DNA from: Streptomyces sp. SDr-06
GTDB taxonomy: Bacteria; Actinomycetota; Actinomycetes; Streptomycetales; Streptomycetaceae
Length of the DNA stretch: 64,000 nt
Direction: 5' to 3'
Assembly (NCBI RefSeq): GCF_003324565.1
Contig: NZ_QOLA01000010.1
Coordinates: forward strand, 204,529 to 268,528
Shown: in pieces, positions 37,290 to 46,407 of the stretch
How positions within the stretch are numbered: the stretch's first letter is position 1
Layout of the letters: each line of letters begins with the position of its first letter
Notes under the pieces: model-generated
The model's database searches: none
What the model was told of the DNA's origin: nothing
What the model saw: only the letters and a program-made list of their open reading frames with translations
Made by a program: the position numbers and the translations under genes

Positions 37290-37566
37290 GACTACCTCGC
37301 GGTTCCGTATGTCCGATGGGGAAACACTGCACGGGCTACCCGTGCAGGGCTCTCCAGGTGCCCGTGGGCGCGCTTCGGCAAACCCATGCGCCCCACGCGC
37401 CGTCGCAAGCCATGAGCTGGCTGGGGAGAGAGCCGGTCCCCGGGTGGTGGGGTGGTCGGCGAAGGACGTTCCCGAAGAGTGTGGGGGTGCCCGGACCGTG
37501 GCACTCGCTGCTCTGCACACCTCCGCTCGCCGATCCCCTTCCCTTGCCCTACGCCGAGGAGGCCAG

Positions 37567-38760
37567 GTGTCCCGCGCCTTTCAGGACGAGGTTCACGACA
37601 GGCTGCGCGCCGAGGTGGCCGCACGGGCCGACACGCTGTGGCAGACCGCGCTCGGCCTGCATGCCGACCCCGAGTACGCCTTTGAGGAGCACCGTGCCGC
37701 CGCCGTGCTGACGGGAGAGCTCGAGAAGGCCGGATTCATGGTGGAGCGAGGGGTGGCCGGCATGCCGACCGCGTTCACCGCCCGCTCGGGTCACGGCCGA
37801 CCGGCCGTAGCGCTGTTGCTGGAGTACGACGCTCTTCCTGGTCTCGGTCACGCCTGCGGTCACCACCTCATCGCCGCTGCCGGTCTGGGAGCGGCCCTCG
37901 CGCTCCGCACCGTGCTCGGCGGCTCGTCCGGGTGTGTGATGGCAGTCGGGACCCCGGCGGAGGAGGGAGGCGGCGGGAAGGTTCTGGAGGTGGAGGCGGG
38001 CGTATTCAACGGCGTCGACGCCGCGCTGATGTTCCACCCAGGTGTCCACGACTGGACGCGGGCGCCGCTGACCGCACAGGTGCAGTACCGAGTCGTCTTC
38101 CACGGCCGAGCCGCGCATCCCACCGGCAGTCCGACCGAGGCGATCGACGCACTCGCGGCACTGATCGAGCTGTTCAACGTGCTCACCGTGCTCGGTCGGC
38201 GGCTGCCGGAAGGCTCCCACGTCCAGGGCATCATCACCGACGGAGGCACGGCCACCAACATCGTGCCGGGCCGTGCGGAGGGGCTGTTCGGCCTGCGCGC
38301 GGTCACGACCCGGTCGTTGGAGACGCTGGTCGCGCAGATACGCACCTGCGCGGACGGCGTCGCCCTCGCCACGGCGACGACGACAGAAGTGGAACGCGCC
38401 ACACTCCGCTACGAGCACTTCCGCAACAGCGACGTACTGTCGGAGCGCTTCACCGAGCACCTGTCCCGGGCGGGGATCGAGCTGACGCCGCCCGCCCCGG
38501 GTGTCTATCTGGGGTCGTCGGACATCGGCAACGTCAGCACACGCGTACCCGCCATCCATCCTTTCGTCGCGATCACGGACGGCGGGTCCGATCACACCCC
38601 CGAGTTCGCCGCTGCGGCGGCCTCCCCGCGGGCCCGCGACGTACTCATCGCGGCGACCGGCGCGCTGGCGTGCACCGCCGCGGACGTGCTGCTGAGCGAC
38701 GAACTGTGCGAGAGGGCTTGGAGGAGCCACGCCGAACGTCACAGCGAGGACCCCGCCTGA
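37567..38760 (+). CDS. M20-family metal-dependent amidohydrolase
   Basis: A 397-residue enzyme of the M20D/amidohydrolase class (aminobenzoyl-glutamate or N-acyl amino acid hydrolase relatives). Metal-binding or catalytic features include EYDALPGLGHACGHHL (Asp and His pair), GTPAEEGGGGK (catalytic Glu-Glu) and the C-terminal GGSDHTPEF His. The dimerisation domain carries FHGRAAHPTGSP. GTG 37567 is chosen because GAGGAGG lies just before it; the frame is open to 37273 without support. Probably cytoplasmic, it cleaves an N-acyl or amide bond. The substrate is unknown. The following 400 bases hold a decayed oxidoreductase. Confidence 0.85.
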   Translation: MSRAFQDEVHDRLRAEVAARADTLWQTALGLHADPEYAFEEHRAAAVLTGELEKAGFMVERGVAGMPTAFTARSGHGRPAVALLLEYDALPGLGHACGHHLIAAAGLGAALALRTVLGGSSGCVMAVGTPAEEGGGGKVLEVEAGVFNGVDAALMFHPGVHDWTRAPLTAQVQYRVVFHGRAAHPTGSPTEAIDALAALIELFNVLTVLGRRLPEGSHVQGIITDGGTATNIVPGRAEGLFGLRAVTTRSLETLVAQIRTCADGVALATATTTEVERATLRYEHFRNSDVLSERFTEHLSRAGIELTPPAPGVYLGSSDIGNVSTRVPAIHPFVAITDGGSDHTPEFAAAAASPRARDVLIAATGALACTAADVLLSDELCERAWRSHAERHSEDPA

Positions 38761-38859
38761 CGCGGCATCCCTGCGGAGCAGCGCTCAATGGTTCGCGTGC
38801 CCGGCCGGCGTCGTGCACCCGAACCGCAGCACGTCCGACAGAGCCACCGGGGTAAGCGC

Positions 38860-39090
38860 CCCGGTCACCGTGCGCGTGGCCCGCCTGGCCAGATCAAGAC
38901 CGATGCCCGCTGGCCGCTGGTCGCGAAGCCCGTCCGGCGCGACATCCTCCGGATCGCCGACCACCACGTGCTGCCCGGCGTGAAGACAGACAGGGGCGAG
39001 GGCGACGAGTGGCCCGAGATCCGGGCCGCGGTACTCGGTGCCGACATCCTGATCCTCGCCACGCCGGTCTGGCGAGGAGGGGCAGCCGTA
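38860..39090 (+). pseudogene. flavodoxin/FMN-reductase family remnant
   Basis: In the frame beginning near 38788 the plus strand reads RRDILRIADHHVLPGVKTD then GDEWPEIRAAVLGADILILATPVW. This is a close match in style to the first half of NADPH-dependent FMN reductase/flavodoxin-family proteins (typically GDEWP.I...L.ADILV.ATPIW.G). Upstream parts of the domain are scrambled between frames. After PVWRGG the similarity ends, with no FMN-binding second half. It is a truncated, decayed gene between the amidohydrolase and the PTS leader. Confidence 0.6.
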
Positions 39091-39166
39091 TGTCGACCGT
39101 CACGGAACCAGGGTTGCGGTCCACATAACGGCGAGTTAAGGTTGCGCCCGATCGATCCCGATCACA

Positions 39167-39219
39167 GGGTTGTTACTCCCCCGATGACGTCGCCGTCGTC
39201 GTGAGGCGAGGCAAGGCCT
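39167..39219 (+). promoter_or_regulatory. ribonucleic antiterminator (RAT) for the PTS operon
   Basis: The 5' arm GGGTTGTTACTC (39167-39178) and 3' arm GAGGCAAGGCC (39208-39218) reproduce the LicT/BglG RAT layout: GG/CC pairs, an asymmetric bulge, TTG/CAA pairs, a TTA/G internal loop, then CTC/GAG. Unlike the short loops in Bacillus, an inner stem (CGATGACG with CGTCGTCG, loop TCGC) fills the apex. The 3' arm is shared with the terminator that follows, so the two folds are exclusive. Confidence 0.8.
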
Positions 39220-39253
39220 GGGAAGCGCCGTTGGCGCGTCCCGGGCCTTTTTT
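39215..39253 (+). terminator. conditional intrinsic terminator in the PTS leader
   Basis: The stem GGCC-T-GGGA...AGCGCC / GGCGC...TCCC-GGGCC with loop GTT is followed by six Ts (39248-39253), an unusually classical Rho-independent terminator for this genome. Its first arm overlaps the RAT 3' arm. Binding of the PRD antiterminator encoded at 41577 to the RAT should prevent it from forming. Confidence 0.88.
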
Positions 39254-39327
39254 GTTGCCCCGGCCCGGGCGGGAGAGATCACGAACCGATGCAGGACGGC
39301 AAGCACCCGAGGATGCGAGGAAGCATC

Positions 39328-41436
39328 ATGAGTACACCCGAGCAGGGAACCGATGCGCTGGCGGAGGCAATCCTCCGCGGCGTGGGCGGCCCTGAGAACA
39401 TCGAAAGCCTCACGCATTGTGCGACGCGGCTGCGCTTCCAGCTCCACGACGGGTCGAAGGCCGACCAGGCGGCGCTCGATGCACTGGACGGAATCATGGG
39501 AACCGTCCCGCAGTCCGGTGACCGCTTCCAGATCGTGATCGGCGGGGCCGTCGCGGGCGTCTACTCCAAGATCATGAACCTGCCGTCGATGAGCGCCGGC
39601 GGCACGCCCCGGCCCCAGTCAGACGCCGACGTCAAGAACGCGATCCGCGCCAAGGGGCGCGGGCGCTACGCCTGGCTCGACAACTTCTTCGAGTACCTCT
39701 CCGACTCGTTCCGCCCGATCATGGGCGTACTGCTCGGCTCCTCGCTGATCATCGCGATCGCGTCCGTCCTCGACGCTCTCGGCGTCGTCGACTTCCGTGC
39801 CGCCGACAAGTCCGCCACCTGGGTGTTCGTCGACGCCATGTGGCGCTCGGTGCTGTACTTCCTTCCGCTCATGGTCGCCTACAACGCGTCCAAGAAGCTG
39901 CGGATCGACCCGTGGGTGGGCGCCGCCGTGATGGCCGCGGTGATGACGCCGAACTTCACGGGCATGCTCAACCCGAAGTCCGGGATCCCCGGTGTCAGCT
40001 GCACCACCAACGCGACGCTGGGCACCCAGGAGTGCGTGGCCCACGTCTTCGGGCTGCCGATGCAGCTCAACGACTACGGCGGCCAGGTCTTCGTGCCGCT
40101 GCTGATGGTCGCCCTGCTCGCCCTGGTCTACAAGGGCCTGCAGCGCGTCTTCCCCGAGAGCATGCACATGGTCTTCGTGCCGTTCTTCAGCATGCTGATC
40201 ATGATCCCGGTGACCGCGTTCCTCATCGGCCCCCTGGGCATCTGGGCCGGCAACGGTCTCGGCGAGGGGCTCTCCTGGCTGAACGGCAACGCCCCGATCG
40301 TCTTCGCGATCATGATCCCGCTGATCTACCCGTTCCTGGTGCCGCTGGGCCTGCACTGGCCGCTCAACGCCCTCATGCTGGTGAACATCAACACCCTGGG
40401 CTACGACTTCATCCAGGGCCCGATGGGCGCCTGGAACTTCGCCTGCTTCGGCGCGACCGCCGGTGTGCTGCTGCTCTCCATCCGCCACCGCGAGAAGGAG
40501 ATGCGCCAGACCGCCACCGGCGCCCTGGCCGCAGGCCTGTTCGGCGGCATCTCCGAGCCGTCCCTGTACGGCATTCACCTGCGCTTCAAGCGGATCTACC
40601 CGCGTATGCTCGTCGGCTGCCTGGTGGGAGGCGTGCTCGTGGGCGTCCTGGGTGGCGTGGACACGAAGGCGTTCGCCTTCACCTCCCTGCTGACCATCCC
40701 GGTCTTCACTCCGATGCCCACGTACGGCATCGCCGTCGCGGCGGCCTTCTTCACCTCGATGGCACTCGTGTACTTCTCCGACTTCCGCACCCCTGAGCAG
40801 CGTGCCGAGGTCAACGCCCAGCGGGACGCGGCCGAGGCCGCCGCGGGCGGTGCGGACGCGACGGCAGCGACGGCTGTGGACGGCGCGCAGGTGCGGGCCG
40901 AGGAGCGCGAGCTCGTCGCTGTCGGCACCACCACTGCCGCCGGTGTCTCCGCCCGGGCCGCCGCGGGTGCCCCCGAGGCGGGGAACGTCGAGCTCGCGGC
41001 GCCGGTCGCGGGTCAGGTGGTCGGGCTTGACGAGGTCGGCGACCCGGTCTTCGCCTCCCGTGCGCTCGGCGAGGGCGTGGGCATCGAGCCGGCTGACGGG
41101 CGCATCGTCGCCCCGGTCGACGGCGAGCTGGTCACGGTCGTCGACACCGGCCACGCGTTCGGCATCCGCACCGCGGACGGCATCGAGGTGCTCGTCCACG
41201 TCGGCATCGACACGGTGCAGATGAAGGGCGAGGGCTTCGACGTGCGCGTCGCATCCGGTCAGCAGGTCTCCACCGGCGACCTGCTCGTCGAGGTCGACCT
41301 CGACGCCGTGCGCGCCGCGCAGCACCCGACCGTCACTCTCATGACCGTCACCAACACCGCCGACCTCGCCTCGGTCACACCGCACACGGGGCGGAAGGTC
41401 GCTGCCGGTGAGCCCGTGGTGACCGTACAGCGGTAA
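39328..41436 (+). CDS. PTS beta-glucoside-type permease EIIBCA
   Basis: A 702-residue three-domain sugar phosphotransferase permease that imports and phosphorylates a sugar, probably a beta-glucoside. EIIB is at about 1-90, with phospho-accepting Cys31 in LTHCATRLRF. The EIIC membrane domain is at about 105-490, and a flexible Ala-rich linker (about 490-560) leads to EIIA at about 560-702, whose phospho-His624 lies in VLVHVGIDT. ATG 39328 has a GAGGAAG site upstream. Expression is gated by the RAT/terminator leader at 39167-39253 and the antiterminator gene downstream. No phospho-beta-glucosidase gene is linked, so the hydrolase must lie elsewhere. The exact sugar (beta-glucoside, sucrose or trehalose group) is inferred from the EIIBCA order and regulator type. 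Confidence 0.88.
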   Translation: MSTPEQGTDALAEAILRGVGGPENIESLTHCATRLRFQLHDGSKADQAALDALDGIMGTVPQSGDRFQIVIGGAVAGVYSKIMNLPSMSAGGTPRPQSDADVKNAIRAKGRGRYAWLDNFFEYLSDSFRPIMGVLLGSSLIIAIASVLDALGVVDFRAADKSATWVFVDAMWRSVLYFLPLMVAYNASKKLRIDPWVGAAVMAAVMTPNFTGMLNPKSGIPGVSCTTNATLGTQECVAHVFGLPMQLNDYGGQVFVPLLMVALLALVYKGLQRVFPESMHMVFVPFFSMLIMIPVTAFLIGPLGIWAGNGLGEGLSWLNGNAPIVFAIMIPLIYPFLVPLGLHWPLNALMLVNINTLGYDFIQGPMGAWNFACFGATAGVLLLSIRHREKEMRQTATGALAAGLFGGISEPSLYGIHLRFKRIYPRMLVGCLVGGVLVGVLGGVDTKAFAFTSLLTIPVFTPMPTYGIAVAAAFFTSMALVYFSDFRTPEQRAEVNAQRDAAEAAAGGADATAATAVDGAQVRAEERELVAVGTTTAAGVSARAAAGAPEAGNVELAAPVAGQVVGLDEVGDPVFASRALGEGVGIEPADGRIVAPVDGELVTVVDTGHAFGIRTADGIEVLVHVGIDTVQMKGEGFDVRVASGQQVSTGDLLVEVDLDAVRAAQHPTVTLMTVTNTADLASVTPHTGRKVAAGEPVVTVQR

Positions 41437-41576
41437 GGAGCCGCCCCCGGTCCGACGCGCGCCCCCTTCGCGGGGCGCGCGTCCCGCGTCGGCCGCGGCG
41501 GCGGTTGGCACGCACGGCCGACGGTACGGGATCATCGGACAGGAATCGGGCCACGGACAGAAGGAAGGAGGGGCCG

Positions 41577-42428
41577 GTGGAGGCACTACGCGTACTCAAC
41601 AACAACGTGGTCCTGGCGCGCGACGAGAAGGGCCAGGAAGTCATCCTCACCGGGCGTGGCATCGGCTTCAGCTCCCGCCAGGGCAAGCCGGTCGACCCCG
41701 CGCTGGTCGTGCGCGTCTTCGTGCCGGCCGACGGCCGCGACCCCGATCACCTGGCCGAAGCCTTCGCCCTCATCGGCGAGGACGTCCTGCGGGCCGTCGT
41801 CATCGCCCTCGACGAGGTCGGCATCGAGGGGCGCGAGTCCACCCGCCCCACCCTGGCCATCGCCGTCGCCGACCACGTCGCCGGCGCGTTGGACCGGGCC
41901 AGGCGAGGCATCGTCGTCGAGTACCCGCTGCGTGCCGAAGCCCAGACCTTGTACGCGGCCGAGTACGCGCAGGCGCAGCGTCTGCTGGCGGCCATCAACG
42001 AGCGCGTGGACCCGAAACTGGACGCCTCCGAGGCGACCGCGCTGGCGCTGCACCTGGTCAACGCCGGCTTCGCGTCGGGCGACCTGTCCTTCACGTACAC
42101 GATGACCGGGGTCATCCAGCAGCTGCTCGCCGTCGTGGGCAAGCAGCACGGTCTGGACGTCTCCCAGGAGTCGGTCAGCGCGGCACGGTTCATCACCCAC
42201 GTGCGCTACCTCTTCGTGCGGATCCAGCAGCACCGCCAGCTCAAGGGCCACGAGTCCACCATCGGCAAGGGCATCCGCCAGCACTACCCGGAGGCGACCC
42301 ACACCGCGCAGAGGCTCGCGACGATCGTCGAGCTGCGTCTGGGACAGCAGCTGAGCGAGGACGAGGTCTCCTATCTGGCGCTGCACGTGGCTCGCATGAC
42401 CATGGAGGAGGACGGCTCCGGCGCGTGA
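41577..42428 (+). CDS. PRD-domain transcriptional antiterminator (BglG/LicT family)
   Basis: A 283-residue RNA-binding antiterminator. The N-terminal co-antiterminator RNA-binding domain is at about 1-60 (EALRVLNNNVVLARDEKGQE...GRGIGF), and PRD1 and PRD2 follow at about 70-170 and 175-280, with conserved His in LALHLVNAG, ITHVRYLF, KGHES and LALHVARM. The PTS phosphorylates the PRDs to switch RNA binding with sugar supply. GTG 41577 follows GAAGGAGGGG. It lies 140 bases after the EIIBCA gene, and its predicted RNA target is the RAT at 39167, making this a self-contained autoregulated sugar switch. Confidence 0.9.
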   Translation: MEALRVLNNNVVLARDEKGQEVILTGRGIGFSSRQGKPVDPALVVRVFVPADGRDPDHLAEAFALIGEDVLRAVVIALDEVGIEGRESTRPTLAIAVADHVAGALDRARRGIVVEYPLRAEAQTLYAAEYAQAQRLLAAINERVDPKLDASEATALALHLVNAGFASGDLSFTYTMTGVIQQLLAVVGKQHGLDVSQESVSAARFITHVRYLFVRIQQHRQLKGHESTIGKGIRQHYPEATHTAQRLATIVELRLGQQLSEDEVSYLALHVARMTMEEDGSGA

Positions 42429-42731
42429 GACCGCGACGCGCGCAGGTGCGCGCGGCACCCGGAGCAGCGGCCCGCGCCTGCCCCACCACACCCCGCCGGT
42501 CGGCGGGGTCCTGATACCGCACGTCGGCCACGACCGGCGACGGAACGTCCCGCGAAGCCTCGCACGGATTCCCGCCAGAGCCGCCATGACCAGCACCATG
42601 CCAACTTGTCCAACCAAGTTTGGACTTGGTTCTTCCGCCTGACGGCGGAGATCGGTATCCATGTCCCGTTCATCGTGCACGGCCGGGCCGAACGGCCCGC
42701 GCCACACCTCCACACGGGACGAGGTACACAT

Positions 42732-44534
42732 ATGCACTTGCGCCGAAGACTGTTCAGCTGGGTGCTCGCCCTCCTCAGCTTGCTGATCTTCTCCCCTCCA
42801 CCGGCTCACGCAGCCGCGGGCAGCGGCAACCTCATCGTCAACGGCGATGCGGAGGCCGGGGGTTACTGCACTGAGGACTGGGCGGCGGCCACGACGGTGC
42901 CCGGCTGGACCACCCAGGCCGGCGGGGTGAACGTGATGTGCCACACCGCCGGTTCGTTCGGGCTGCCCAGCGACGGCCATGCTCCGGGTAAGGCCTTCTT
43001 CGGGCCAGGCAACTTCGGAGACGGTTCGATGTCGCAGACCGTCGACGTCTCCTCGGCAACCGCCGCGGTGGACGGCGGCGGGGTGAGCTACAACCTCTCC
43101 GGCTGGCTCGGCGGCTGGACCACCTACAGCGGGTACGCCGCCGTGAGCCTGCACTTCAAGGACGCGAACGGCCGCCCGCTGGGCGGCATCGCCAAGCTGC
43201 CCGCGGTCTCCCCCTCCGACCGGGCCCTCACTACCGCGTTCCTCGCCCGCAGCGCCGCCGGCCCGGTACCTGCCGGTACCCGCTCGATCCAGGTCGAGGT
43301 GCAGTTCCTGTCGACGTCGCACGAGGCCGGCTACCTCGACAACCTCTCCCTCACCCTGAACACACCGGTCACTTCGCCGGGCCCGCTCACCCCTCCCGTG
43401 TCGAAAGTGCCGGGCTACGACCACGTGTTCATGGTCATGATGGAGAACACCGACTACTCCGCGATCATGAACGATCCGGCCGACACGCCTTACATGCACA
43501 GCCTCATGGATCAGGGTGCGACGTTCACCGACTTCCACGGCGTCTACCACCCCAGCGACGAGAACTACCTCGCCGTCGCCGGCGGCGACACCTACACCAA
43601 GGGCGCCACCTACTGGCCCAACATCAACTCGCCCCAACGCCACCTGGGCGATTCCCTGGAGGCCGCGGGCAAGAGCTGGAAGGCCTATGAACAGGGAATG
43701 GGCACGCCCTGCAACACCAAGAACAACAATGACAGTTACTACCAGCCCGACGACGCGCCGTTCATCAACTACACCGACGTCAGTGGCAACGCCTCTCGCT
43801 GTGCCGCGCACCTCTTCGACACCACGCAGCTGACCACCGACCTCGGATCGGCTTCGACCACCCCGAACTTCTCCTGGATCGCCGCCGACGACTACTACGA
43901 CGGCGAGGCCTCCGGCAACGGCAACGCCACCAGCCTCAAGACCCAGGACGGCTGGTTGAAGCAGACCCTTGCCTCGGTCCTCACCTCCCCCGCCTGGACC
44001 CAGCAGCGCTCGCTGCTCATCCTGACCTGGGACGAGAGCAACAACGAGGCGTACAACCACATCGTGACCACGCTCGTGGGTTCCCAGGGCACCGTCGCGG
44101 CAGCCACCACGAGCCCCGCCCACTACGATCACTACGGCATCGCCCGCACCATCGAAGCAGCCCTCGGGCTGCCCGGCCTGACTGCCAATGACACCTACGC
44201 AACGCCCCTCAACACGGCCTTCGCACCGACCACCGGGACGACGCCGACGCTCACCGGCGACCTGAACTCGGTCGCGTACGGCGGCAACGTCACCCTGCGG
44301 TACTCGGTGCCCTCGGCCGCGCAGGCGAGCGCGAAGAACTGGATCGGCATCTATCCGGCCGGTGTGACCCCCGGCCAGCAGTCGTCCCTGGCCTGGGCAT
44401 ACGCACCCGACTCCAGCGGTGCGGCGACCTTCTCCACCGGCAAGCTGAGCGGGCCGGGCAGCTACGACGCGTACTACCTGGCCAATGACGGCTACTCGGT
44501 GCTGGCCGGCCCGTTCTCCCTCGCGGTGGGCTGA
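42732..44534 (+). CDS. secreted phosphoesterase (alkaline-phosphatase-fold, PF04185-like)
   Basis: A 600-residue exported enzyme. The signal peptide is about residues 1-28 (RRR, hydrophobic core, PPPAHA). Then comes a beta-sandwich domain (about 30-215) beginning NLIVNGDAEAGGYC, like DUF642/carbohydrate-binding modules. The phosphoesterase domain (about 228-490) contains YDHVFMVMMENTDYS (metal-binding Glu-Asn), an HPSDENYLA segment, DDYYDGEA, LTWDESNNE and the His-rich PAHYDHYGIART. A C-terminal Ig-like domain (about 510-600) ends the protein. This family includes acid phosphatases and phospholipase C-type enzymes. ATG 42732 follows GAGGT. It is probably a phosphate-scavenging enzyme. No PHO box was identified. 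Confidence 0.82.
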   Translation: MHLRRRLFSWVLALLSLLIFSPPPAHAAAGSGNLIVNGDAEAGGYCTEDWAAATTVPGWTTQAGGVNVMCHTAGSFGLPSDGHAPGKAFFGPGNFGDGSMSQTVDVSSATAAVDGGGVSYNLSGWLGGWTTYSGYAAVSLHFKDANGRPLGGIAKLPAVSPSDRALTTAFLARSAAGPVPAGTRSIQVEVQFLSTSHEAGYLDNLSLTLNTPVTSPGPLTPPVSKVPGYDHVFMVMMENTDYSAIMNDPADTPYMHSLMDQGATFTDFHGVYHPSDENYLAVAGGDTYTKGATYWPNINSPQRHLGDSLEAAGKSWKAYEQGMGTPCNTKNNNDSYYQPDDAPFINYTDVSGNASRCAAHLFDTTQLTTDLGSASTTPNFSWIAADDYYDGEASGNGNATSLKTQDGWLKQTLASVLTSPAWTQQRSLLILTWDESNNEAYNHIVTTLVGSQGTVAAATTSPAHYDHYGIARTIEAALGLPGLTANDTYATPLNTAFAPTTGTTPTLTGDLNSVAYGGNVTLRYSVPSAAQASAKNWIGIYPAGVTPGQQSSLAWAYAPDSSGAATFSTGKLSGPGSYDAYYLANDGYSVLAGPFSLAVG

Positions 44535-44843
44535 TCCGGTCTCCCCCCTCCGCCACACCCGGCAGCACCGGGGACGGGGTTGGCTGTGCCGTGGCGGCGT
44601 CCGTCGTCGTACGGAATGGGCGAAGTTCACGTTCGAGCAGGTCATCGGCGGGGTCAAGAGCCTGTCGGACAGGGGTCTCGCACCGGATGTTCGTCCCCGG
44701 TCGTGGACGTTGCACCCGATCCTCCCGGCGGGCGACGCGGCCGAGGAACGCGCGAGGCTCGCAGAAAGATTCGGATCGGGTGCAACCGTGCTGCTCCCCC
44801 ACGCGTATAGGAGGCGAGATCGCGCTTCACATGGGGGGACTTC
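44535..44843 (+). other. gap with a possible decayed coding fragment
   Basis: From about 44620 to 44805 one plus frame reads KFTFEQVIGGVKSLSDRGL and then PRSWTLHPILPAGDAAEERA, which looks like real protein but has no start and runs past the next gene's ATG in another frame. The family was not recognised. It may be a gene remnant. Confidence 0.3.
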
Positions 44844-45842
44844 ATGTATCAGGACCGTTCTGTCGGCCGATCCGGCGGCCGGATCGGCGCCGCCGTCACG
44901 GTGTGTCTCGTCCTGCTCCCGGTCGTGGGCTGCTCGGCGGGCTCCGACGGGCGCGCGGCTGACGGGGCACCAGGCTCCCGGGCTTCCGCGGCCCCGGCGA
45001 ACGCCAAGGACGGCGGCGCCGCAGGCGCGGCGTCGCAGGCACCGAAGGCCTCATCGACGCCCGAGCCCGCCGCGCTCGCCAAGGCCGAGGTGAACATCGC
45101 CGATGGGCAGACGGTCGGTGTGGGCATGCCGATATCAGTCACCTTTCCCGAGCCGGTACCGGCCGCCGACCGCAAGGCCGTGGAGAGCCTGCTGCGGGTG
45201 CGGACGTCGACGAGCACGGCGGGCGCCTGGAGCTGGGTGAAGGACCAGAACCTGCGCGACGGCCAGCGCGTCGACTTCCGTCCCAGGGCCACCTACTGGC
45301 AGCCCGGCACCAAGGTCACACTCCATGTCGGCTCCCAGGGGACGCGCCAGTTCACCATAGGCCGGTCCCTGATCGCCTCGGTCGACGTGGACGCGCACAC
45401 GATGACGGTTCGCACCGAGGGCAGGACAACGCGCATCCCGGTCACCACGGGACGGCCGGGCCTGGACACCTGGAACGGCACGATGGTCGTCATGGACAAG
45501 GCACCCAAGGTGCACATGGACTCCCGCACCGTCGGCCTCGGCGACGCCTACAACGGCCACTACTTCTGGGCCGTCCACCTGACCGAATCGGGGACGTACG
45601 TGCATCAGAATGAGCGCGCGGACACGGAGGCGGGACGCCACAACGTCACCCACGGCTGTGTCGGGCTGGCCACCGACGGGACCGCCCGGAGGTTCTACGA
45701 CCAGATCCGGGTCGGCGACGTCGTCACCGTCACCGGCGGCAAGAAGGACATCGTCGCGACCGGCAACGGTTACGGCGACTGGAACCTGACCTGGGAGCAG
45801 TGGCTGGCGCAGAGCGCCGCCGGGGAGACCACGACCGCGTGA
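44844..45842 (+). CDS. L,D-transpeptidase lipoprotein (YkuD)
   Basis: A 332-residue cell-wall enzyme that forms 3-3 cross-links in peptidoglycan or attaches proteins. The lipobox LPVVGC makes Cys30 the lipidated residue. An Ala/Ser-rich linker is followed by an Ig-like domain (about 75-170) and the YkuD catalytic domain (about 180-310), with the His-Gly-Cys motif at 270-272 (HGCVGL) and the upstream His in TYVHQN. The layout matches mycobacterial LdtMt2-type enzymes. GGGGGA lies just before the ATG. It is followed 58 bases later by an ECF sigma factor and its overlapping partner, so it may be the founding gene or a target of a wall-stress operon. Confidence 0.9.
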   Translation: MYQDRSVGRSGGRIGAAVTVCLVLLPVVGCSAGSDGRAADGAPGSRASAAPANAKDGGAAGAASQAPKASSTPEPAALAKAEVNIADGQTVGVGMPISVTFPEPVPAADRKAVESLLRVRTSTSTAGAWSWVKDQNLRDGQRVDFRPRATYWQPGTKVTLHVGSQGTRQFTIGRSLIASVDVDAHTMTVRTEGRTTRIPVTTGRPGLDTWNGTMVVMDKAPKVHMDSRTVGLGDAYNGHYFWAVHLTESGTYVHQNERADTEAGRHNVTHGCVGLATDGTARRFYDQIRVGDVVTVTGGKKDIVATGNGYGDWNLTWEQWLAQSAAGETTTA

Positions 45843-45900
45843 GGCTCGCCCCGCCACCGCATACCCCGCGCCCGCAGCCGTAAGAGGAGAGCACGACAAG

Positions 45901-46407
45901 GTGACCGAGGACGAGTTCGACGTCTTCTACACGGCTGCCTATCCGCGTCTGGTCGGCCAGTTGTACGCCCTGACGGGCGACCACGCCGAGGCTCAGGACG
46001 TGGTGCAGGAGGCCTTCGTGCGGGCCTGGGACCGTCGTGCCTCGGTCCTGTCCGGCGACCAGGCTCCCGAGGCCTGGCTGCGCACGGTCGCTCATCGCCT
46101 GGCCATGAGCCGGTGGCGGCGGGCGCGGCACTGGTGGGACCTGGTCCGGGGTGACACGGCGACACGGCCCGTGCCCGAACCGAGCCCCGATCACGTGGCG
46201 TTGGTCGCGGCCCTGCGCCATCTTCCCGAGGCCCAGCGGACCGCGATCGTGCTGCACCACCTGTGCGATCTGAGCGTCGAACAGATAGCAGCGGAGACCG
46301 GCGCAGCCACCGGCACGATCAAGGCCCGACTGTCACGCGGCCGTTCAGCGCTCGCCGGCCACCTGACGAGCGAGGAATCCCATCCGACGGAGGAAACCCG
46401 TGTCTGA
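45901..46407 (+). CDS. ECF-type RNA polymerase sigma factor
   Basis: A 168-residue sigma factor with region 2 (about 8-70: FDVFYTAAYPRLVGQLYALTGD...DVVQEAFVRAWDR) and region 4 (about 105-155: LPEAQRTAIVLHHLCDLSVEQIAAETGAATGT, then ARLSRGRSAL). Regions 1.1 and 3 are absent, as in all ECF factors. GTG 45901 follows GAGGAGA with a long spacing of about 12 bases. The next gene starts inside its last codons, which is the usual position of a cognate anti-sigma or accessory membrane protein. The L,D-transpeptidase upstream points to an envelope-related regulon. Confidence 0.88.
   Translation: MTEDEFDVFYTAAYPRLVGQLYALTGDHAEAQDVVQEAFVRAWDRRASVLSGDQAPEAWLRTVAHRLAMSRWRRARHWWDLVRGDTATRPVPEPSPDHVALVAALRHLPEAQRTAIVLHHLCDLSVEQIAAETGAATGTIKARLSRGRSALAGHLTSEESHPTEETRV

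Noticed and set aside
41586..44657. 1023-codon minus-strand frame opposite the antiterminator and phosphoesterase genes
   Set aside because: It has no recognisable domain and is low-complexity Gly/Val/Arg; the plus-strand genes are clear.
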